Assembly (NCBI GenBank): GCA_031286245.1
Contig: JAITUO010000193.1
Location: 1-8,712 of the forward strand
From: Coriobacteriales bacterium
GTDB lineage: Bacteria > Actinomycetota > Coriobacteriia > Coriobacteriales > UBA8131
Reading direction: 5' to 3'
DNA: 8,712 nt
The position numbers were made by a program, and so were the translations under genes. The notes under the pieces are model-generated. The model saw nothing but the letters and a program-made list of their open reading frames with translations, had not been told where the DNA came from and did no database searches. This document shows positions 4,352-8,712 of the stretch, piece after piece (position 1 is the stretch's first letter; the number at the start of each line of letters is the position of its first letter).

Positions 4352-6517
4352 CTATAGACTGGCAGCCTTTCGCATGATTAACATCACATCGACCATGGTC
4401 AACACACCGTCAAAGTCCATGTCAGCTGCAGCGAACTGCTCAGGTGTGAGATTTCCTACTCCAACCACCATGCGAGCGACGATCAAAGCGTTGGCGACTG
4501 TGACACCATCTCCAAATAAATCGCCTGAGCCAGGTGCGCCAACATTTGGTTGTGGTAGACCTTTACCACCCCAATTGACATCGATGTAGTCGAGATCTTT
4601 GAAATGCCAATCAAAAGTGTATCGCTGACTGTCAGGTAAACAGCTATCGCCGATAATTGAGGCTGCTGTTCGATTCTGAACAGGAGCATCTACAGAGAGT
4701 TGGAAGGCTCCAGCGAATGCATTTTTGGCGTCGCCTGGTATACCTACAGGTATCCGTAAGGCATTGTTTATTTGGAATGAAGAGTCTCCTGCTCCTGAGA
4801 GTATAAAGCTCGCAAAACTATCTCCTACCTCTGTAACGCCTTGAGGTAGATTGAAATTGTAAGGCAGTGAAGACAGACTCGTGCATTCATCAAACATAGA
4901 AGCAACAAAGGAATCGCCGACCTTAGTGATGCTTTGGGGTAGATTGAAGTTATCTGGCAGTGAGGCAAGATTCGAGCAATCGTAGAATATGCGTACCATA
5001 CAGCCATTACCTACTTCTGTGATTCCCTGAGGTAGACTAAACCTACTAGGTAGTTCGGCCAGGCTCACACAGTGAAAAAACATCTGGTAAAGAAAACTGT
5101 TTCCAACACTCGTGATGCCTTGGGGAATGTTGAAACTTTCAGGCAGCGATGAAAAATTCCTGCAGTATGCAAACATATTAGCCGCAAAACCATCTTTTGC
5201 TGCTGTAATGCCTTGGGGTATGTTAAAACCTTGTGGTAGAGTTTCGAGATTGTTACAGGAATAGAATAGTGAGTTAGCAAAACTACCACCAATCATTGTG
5301 ATCCCTTGAGGTAGATTGAAACCATCAGGTAAGGTCAAAAGACTCGTACAATTCTCAAACATCCCATATACAAATGAATTTCCTGTTGAAGTAATGCCCT
5401 GTGGCAGGTTAAAGCTGTCAGGAAAAGTAGTGATGCTCCTACATCGCATAAACATACCTTGTGCAAAACCATCACTGACTGAAGCGATGCCTTGCGGCAA
5501 GTTAAAACCATCAGGTAGAGCAAAAAGACTAGCGCAGTTGTAAAACATGTAGTATGCGAACAGAGATCTAACTGCCTTGATTCCATGAGGAAGATTGAAA
5601 CCTTCAGGCAGAGTCGCAAGACTGATACAAGAGCTAAACATGGAGTATGCGAAGCCTGCATCTGCTTCTGTAATGCCTTGAGGTAAGTTGAATCCTTCAG
5701 GCAGTGAGATTAGGCTGTAACAATCAGAGAACATATTTGCTACGAAGTTATTATCTACGGTGTTTATACCTTGTGGTAGATTGAACCCTTTTGGTAATTC
5801 TGCGAGACTTGAGCAACCGTCGAACATATGGGATGCGAAGCCATAATCCACTCTAGTGATGTTTTCCCAACCTGTTGTCTCAGGGCCTTTGATAAAATTA
5901 CTGCATCCGTAGAACAAATAGGCCCATTCGTTATATGGCGCAGCAGTAGTACCACTAATCTGTGTAAGAGTCCTAGTCATATCCGGGGTTAACGGGCCTT
6001 TTACCTCAATTACCATAGCCTTGTTCACTAGGGTCAGCGAATCGGGATCATCAATGCCTTCCCTATAGTTTGAAGTATAGAGTCTCTTACTGAATCCAAA
6101 AGCAGCCAGCCAGGCCTCAGTCGAACCATTGGGTGAAATCGAAATAGCATATTCACCTGCTTTATTGTAATAGTGTGAGATACCACCGCCATTCCAGCTT
6201 TCTCCTAAAGCGTATTCAATGCTTCCATCGCCCCAATCAATCACCCAGTTGTAACTCTTTGGTGTCATTTCACCATCAAGAACACTGCTGGTAGGCAGTA
6301 TGAATTCGCTGTTATCAGCAGGTGTCTTTATAGTAAAACGAAAGATCGGCGTAGAAACTGCGACTGCGGTTTTCTCCACATTTTGAGCTAAGTCAAGCTC
6401 TGTTGGTTCATCAGCAAATGTTGAAGTCGGTAGTGCTACCAGCATTGATCCAGCCATCACAAAAGACAAAAAGAGTGATAGCAGCAATTTTCTACAACAC
6501 GAAGTAGTTGTTCTCAT
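4352..6517 (-). CDS. Secreted BspA-like LRR-repeat protein with C-terminal type I dockerin (longer paralogue)
   Basis: A 721-residue paralogue of the protein at 222-2201 with the same architecture. It has a signal peptide (MRTTTSCCRKLLLSLFLSFV and on to a probable cut after TFA) and a PKD-like domain with IDWGDGS. A degenerate repeat precedes eleven 31-residue LRR-type repeats at residues 231-571. A capping unit with QNRTAASIIG follows, and a dockerin occupies 665-721. The repeat array begins at residue 231 in both proteins, so the N-terminal parts are colinear and the length difference is exactly two repeats. The expected place is the cell surface or an extracellular complex via cohesin binding; the ligand is unknown. 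The start is the ATG at 6515-6517 with GGGAGGA six bases upstream. An in-frame ATG at 6556 would translate through that ribosome site and put charged residues ahead of the signal peptide. The gene lies downstream of the sigma/membrane-regulator operon and has its own candidate promoter. Confidence 0.93.
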   Translation of the reverse strand: MRTTTSCCRKLLLSLFLSFVMAGSMLVALPTSTFADEPTELDLAQNVEKTAVAVSTPIFRFTIKTPADNSEFILPTSSVLDGEMTPKSYNWVIDWGDGSIEYALGESWNGGGISHYYNKAGEYAISISPNGSTEAWLAAFGFSKRLYTSNYREGIDDPDSLTLVNKAMVIEVKGPLTPDMTRTLTQISGTTAAPYNEWAYLFYGCSNFIKGPETTGWENITRVDYGFASHMFDGCSSLAELPKGFNLPQGINTVDNNFVANMFSDCYSLISLPEGFNLPQGITEADAGFAYSMFSSCISLATLPEGFNLPHGIKAVRSLFAYYMFYNCASLFALPDGFNLPQGIASVSDGFAQGMFMRCRSITTFPDSFNLPQGITSTGNSFVYGMFENCTSLLTLPDGFNLPQGITMIGGSFANSLFYSCNNLETLPQGFNIPQGITAAKDGFAANMFAYCRNFSSLPESFNIPQGITSVGNSFLYQMFFHCVSLAELPSRFSLPQGITEVGNGCMVRIFYDCSNLASLPDNFNLPQSITKVGDSFVASMFDECTSLSSLPYNFNLPQGVTEVGDSFASFILSGAGDSSFQINNALRIPVGIPGDAKNAFAGAFQLSVDAPVQNRTAASIIGDSCLPDSQRYTFDWHFKDLDYIDVNWGGKGLPQPNVGAPGSGDLFGDGVTVANALIVARMVVGVGNLTPEQFAAADMDFDGVLTMVDVMLIMRKAASL
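4355..4525 (-). other. Dockerin type I domain of the 721-aa protein
   Basis: Residues 665-721 are nearly the same as the dockerin at 225-395. The second loop D-M-D-F-D-G-V-L-T-M-V-D has acidic residues at positions 1, 3, 5 and 12. The first, D-L-F-G-D-G-V-T-V-A-N-A, again has Phe at 3 and Ala at 12. The shared deviation suggests the family binds one common, unseen cohesin partner. Confidence 0.85.
4805..5827 (-). repeat. Eleven tandem 93-bp (31-residue) LRR-type coding repeats
   Basis: These are residues 231-571, with an exact 31-residue period and Cys at position 5 of every unit. The core LPxGFNLPQGIT is preserved with variants (GFNIPQ, SFNLPQ, RFSLPQ). A terminal unit beginning ILSGAGDSSFQ caps the array. 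Two units more than in the 659-aa paralogue indicate repeat gain or loss in whole 93-bp steps. Confidence 0.92.
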
Positions 6518-6523
6518 GATTAT

Positions 6524-6530
6524 TCCTCCC
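6524..6530 (-). promoter_or_regulatory. Ribosome binding site deciding the start of the 721-aa gene
   Basis: GGGAGGA on the minus strand lies six bases upstream of the ATG at 6515-6517, within the context CAAGGGAGGA, which is also found before the partial gene at 1-134. Confidence 0.85.
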
Positions 6531-6553
6531 TTGAGTCTTCTCCTCTCTACAAC

Positions 6554-6581
6554 CACATATTCTAGCTGATTGAATTGTCAA
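6554..6581 (-). promoter_or_regulatory. Candidate promoter of the 721-aa dockerin gene
   Basis: A perfect TTGACA -35 (6576-6581) is followed after 16 bp by TATGTG (6554-6559), a weak -10 in an AT-rich setting (TAGAATATGTGG). It lies in the 97-bp gap after the membrane-regulator gene, so the dockerin gene can be transcribed on its own as well as by readthrough from the sigma operon. The weak -10 is the main doubt. Confidence 0.45.
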
Positions 6582-6614
6582 ATATCACTACACGTATGCA
6601 AGTTTACTGTGCAT

Positions 6615-8456
6615 CTAGTCGATCATTGACAAAGCCGATTCGATGTTTTCGTTTGTAAAACGGAACCAAACAGCTTCAGGTACATTAGAGTATTGTTCAT
6701 ATCGAAAATGGTAATAATCATATAATGAAGCTGGCATTCCATCTAGTTCACAGCGCTCTATAAGTCCCCCATCGATGGTTTCTTGAATATAGGAACTCTG
6801 AGCAATAGTTACTACTTCAGCTCTTTTACCTGATTCATCAGATGTATAGCACACACGCATAAAATACTCGGTTCCAGCGCCACCAGAGCCATTGAATACT
6901 CCATTAATCCTCAAACCTCTAAACTGACGTCCAGCCCCCAGCTCATATGCGAGCACTTGACCGTCTTTGTAACTCAAGACAAGGTGGTAGTAGGTATCCT
7001 TGATGAGTGTACCTCTTACACCAAGGATTATTTCAGGGATTCCGTCACCATCGAGATCAACAACAGTGAAATTATAAAAAGATGTCTTTACACCATGGGT
7101 ACTGTTTTCTTCCCATAGATGCAAGTAGTCTTGGATAGTTTTGTACTTGCCATCTTTCAAATCAATGATTTCGGCATTTTGGAATAATACAAGTCTATAT
7201 GCTTCTGCTACTGATGAATACTGCTGTTGAGAGCTGTCGAGGTTTTTGTTTGGCACTACATCAGGCAGGGCTAAATCTGATATGGGCTCGATGGCTTCAA
7301 TTCTTTGCTGTAGGTAGAGCATCAGTGAGTTGATTGTATTGATAATCATCGAAACAATTGGTTCATCAGATGATTTTCTCAATGCACTATGTTGGAAATC
7401 AGATTGTATACTTCCACTAAGAGTACCAGCTTTATCGAAGTTAAGAATAATAGTATTTCTCATCACTTCACCTGATGTTGCTACAATAATAACTTCGATT
7501 GTGTCAGTACTCAGCATTGAGTAATCAAAATAGTCCAGGCTCTCACTTACCTGTAAGAGAGTAGCGAAGGCCGGACAATAATTCACTACCTCGCCAGCTT
7601 TGACAGTCACAGACTGCCCTAGTTCCCAAACCAGTTCAGACTGTGGCTGCTGGCTTGTCTCAACAGCATATAGCTCAGCTAAGTAGTCAATTATCTGCAA
7701 TTCATAATGCAAAGTCAGATTTTCATCAAACCCATAAAAACCATCCAGAGTGCCATTTGCATCAAATCGAACGACCTTAATCAGATAGCGGTTGTCTTCT
7801 GCGTTTACTATCTGCTCACAAAGGTTCTTGCCAATGATATTGTCAAGTGCTCCGGACTTTACATGGTCAATTAGTAGTATTTGGTGAGATAGCAATTCCA
7901 AATCATCGAATGTAGTTTTGTCAATCGTATAACGACGTTCATAGATATAAGTTACAAAGTCGCTTATACCAATTGGATAGATACGGAAGTAGTCACAATT
8001 AGCAAACCCACCTGTATCTGTTATAAACGTCACACTCTCTATATCATCACCAGTACAATATAGGCTGCTGACCTGCCAACTCACACCACTCTTAGAGTTA
8101 TAGCTACCGACTAACCAAGATCTCTCTCGCATTAGCTTGCCCGAAGGCAACTCGACATTGGCCATAGTAATCCTTTGACTAACACCCTCTCCCTCTTCTG
8201 TCGCTCCATATGCCATCACAGCGTAATCGAGTACTACTGGAGATTGTGCCTCCGGGAGAATTATGCTTTGCCAGTTTATGAAGAATACACTGCCGATGAT
8301 TAGAACAACCAATACCGCTGCTACTGCTATCCTGGCAAAGATTAAAGCCTGGAATGGCTTCATGACTGTCGTACTTGGTACCATCTGGTTTGTGTAACGA
8401 CTATAAGCGCGGTCAGCATCAGCTCTGAGTAAGGCAATGGTCTTATATCTTGACAT
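6615..8456 (-). CDS. Single-pass membrane protein, probable sigma-factor regulator with large outer domain
   Basis: A 613-residue protein not assigned to a named family. Residues 1-36 are polar and probably cytoplasmic. Residues 37-60 form one strong membrane helix (ALIFARIAVAAVLVVLIIGSVFF). The remaining 550 or so residues should lie outside the membrane. At 465-478 is a VCBS/FG-GAP or EF-like acidic loop, VVDLDGDGIPEIIL, seen in many secreted Gram-positive proteins. Its place directly after an ECF sigma gene, plus the topology, suggests an anti-sigma factor or signal-sensing partner. The short N-terminal segment shows no zinc anti-sigma motif (HxxxCxxC), so any sigma binding would be atypical. 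The start is ATG at 8454-8456, two bases after the sigma stop, with AAAGGAG nine bases upstream. GTG at 8460-8462 overlaps that stop and is only three bases from the ribosome site. Translational coupling with the sigma gene is likely. Confidence 0.75.
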   Translation of the reverse strand: MSRYKTIALLRADADRAYSRYTNQMVPSTTVMKPFQALIFARIAVAAVLVVLIIGSVFFINWQSIILPEAQSPVVLDYAVMAYGATEEGEGVSQRITMANVELPSGKLMRERSWLVGSYNSKSGVSWQVSSLYCTGDDIESVTFITDTGGFANCDYFRIYPIGISDFVTYIYERRYTIDKTTFDDLELLSHQILLIDHVKSGALDNIIGKNLCEQIVNAEDNRYLIKVVRFDANGTLDGFYGFDENLTLHYELQIIDYLAELYAVETSQQPQSELVWELGQSVTVKAGEVVNYCPAFATLLQVSESLDYFDYSMLSTDTIEVIIVATSGEVMRNTIILNFDKAGTLSGSIQSDFQHSALRKSSDEPIVSMIINTINSLMLYLQQRIEAIEPISDLALPDVVPNKNLDSSQQQYSSVAEAYRLVLFQNAEIIDLKDGKYKTIQDYLHLWEENSTHGVKTSFYNFTVVDLDGDGIPEIILGVRGTLIKDTYYHLVLSYKDGQVLAYELGAGRQFRGLRINGVFNGSGGAGTEYFMRVCYTSDESGKRAEVVTIAQSSYIQETIDGGLIERCELDGMPASLYDYYHFRYEQYSNVPEAVWFRFTNENIESALSMID

Positions 8457-8458
8457 AA

Positions 8459-8712
8459 TCACATGCTCCTTTGATCGTAATATGCTTCGATTTGTTTTAA
8501 CGCCCGGCGGTAGCGAGTGCGTACAGCGCTATAGGACATATGAGTTAGTTGAGCTATCTCTGCATGGCTGAGTCCGGTAAAAACTTTGTAAACAATGATG
8601 CGTCTGTCTCGATCACTAAGCTTCTCGGTAGCTTTTAGGAAATCCAGACTGACATCAACATCATCAAGCTCTTCATTCTGTTCAGCGTGATCATCGGTTA
8701 TTTGCTCAATAC
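8459..8712 (-). CDS. ECF-type RNA polymerase sigma factor, C-terminal fragment (cut by right edge)
   Basis: The last 83 residues and the stop are present; the N-terminal part lies beyond the right edge. The visible sequence has an acidic linker (ITDDHAEQNEELDDVDVSLD), then LSDRDRRIIVYKVFTGLSHA followed by EIAQLTHMSYSAVRTRYRRALKQIEAYY. This is sigma region 4 with the helix-turn-helix that reads the -35 element (AEIAQLTHMSYSAVRTRYRRA). It is typical of ECF or ECF-like sigma factors, though a SigV/SigW-type assignment is not possible. The stop is separated by two bases from the ATG of the membrane protein that follows, the usual sigma/anti-sigma operon arrangement. Confidence 0.88.
   Translation of the reverse strand, partial: IEQITDDHAEQNEELDDVDVSLDFLKATEKLSDRDRRIIVYKVFTGLSHAEIAQLTHMSYSAVRTRYRRALKQIEAYYDQRSM
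8466..8472 (-). promoter_or_regulatory. Ribosome binding site of the membrane-regulator gene, inside the sigma gene
   Basis: AAAGGAG on the minus strand lies within the last codons of the sigma gene. It is nine bases from ATG 8454-8456 and three from GTG 8460-8462. Spacing favours the ATG, although nine bases is at the long end. Confidence 0.65.

Noticed and set aside
4343..4366. CTGCC/GGCAG inverted repeat at the stop of the 721-aa gene
   Set aside because: The stem is five base pairs with a 13-base loop and no U-run. It is too weak to call as a terminator.
1..6517. Cellulosome enzyme locus
   Set aside because: The dockerins suggested it, but no glycoside hydrolase, carbohydrate-binding module or cohesin is present in the window.
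6518..6556. Upstream extension of the 721-aa protein to an ATG at 6556
   Set aside because: It would translate the GGGAGGA ribosome site and put 13 mostly charged residues before the signal peptide. The ATG at 6517 matches the start context of the paralogues.

Overview
This window looks like chromosome from a Gram-positive anaerobe. The pointers are strong GGGAGGA-type ribosome binding sites, roughly balanced base composition, secreted BspA-like leucine-rich-repeat proteins ending in type I dockerins, and a membrane-regulator/ECF sigma pair. Coriobacteriia-like Actinomycetota or a clostridial Bacillota lineage would both fit. The sequence does not decide between them, and nothing here (rRNA, housekeeping gene) fixes the taxon.

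Layout from left to right. (1) Positions 1-134, minus strand: the first 44 codons of a BspA-like surface protein that runs off the left edge. (2) 222-2201, minus: a complete 659-aa secreted protein with a signal peptide, a PKD-like N-terminal domain, nine 31-residue LRR-type repeats and a C-terminal dockerin. (3) 2202-2415: a gene-free leader of about 210 bp with two AGTTTAACTG sites and two hairpins. (4) 2416-3237, minus: a MerR-family regulator with a GyrI-like effector domain. (5) 3238-3458: a divergent control region with a MerR-type promoter, phased T6 tracts and a sigma-70 promoter for the next gene. (6) 3459-4271, plus: a metallo-beta-lactamase-fold hydrolase. (7) 4244-4351: a 3' region with duplicated hairpins. 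(8) 4352-6517, minus: a 721-aa paralogue of item 2 with eleven repeats and the same dockerin. (9) 6615-8456, minus: a 613-aa single-pass membrane protein with a large outer domain. (10) 8459-8712, minus: the C-terminal part of an ECF-type sigma factor, cut by the right edge.

The likely biological units are as follows. The sigma factor and the membrane protein form a tightly coupled operon in the usual sigma/membrane-regulator arrangement. It reads toward the 721-aa dockerin protein, which has its own candidate promoter. The three BspA-like genes form a paralogous family that appears to be evolving by repeat gain and loss and by sequence exchange: the partial gene and its neighbour share 98 identical bases over the signal-peptide region. 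The MerR/hydrolase pair sits between family members as a divergent module, and MerR probably controls its own promoter and perhaps the hydrolase. No cohesin, sortase, transposase, tRNA, rRNA or CRISPR array is visible. The most interesting element is the set of dockerin-bearing, 31-residue-repeat surface proteins beside a sigma/sensor pair whose outer domain carries its own calcium-binding-like loop.
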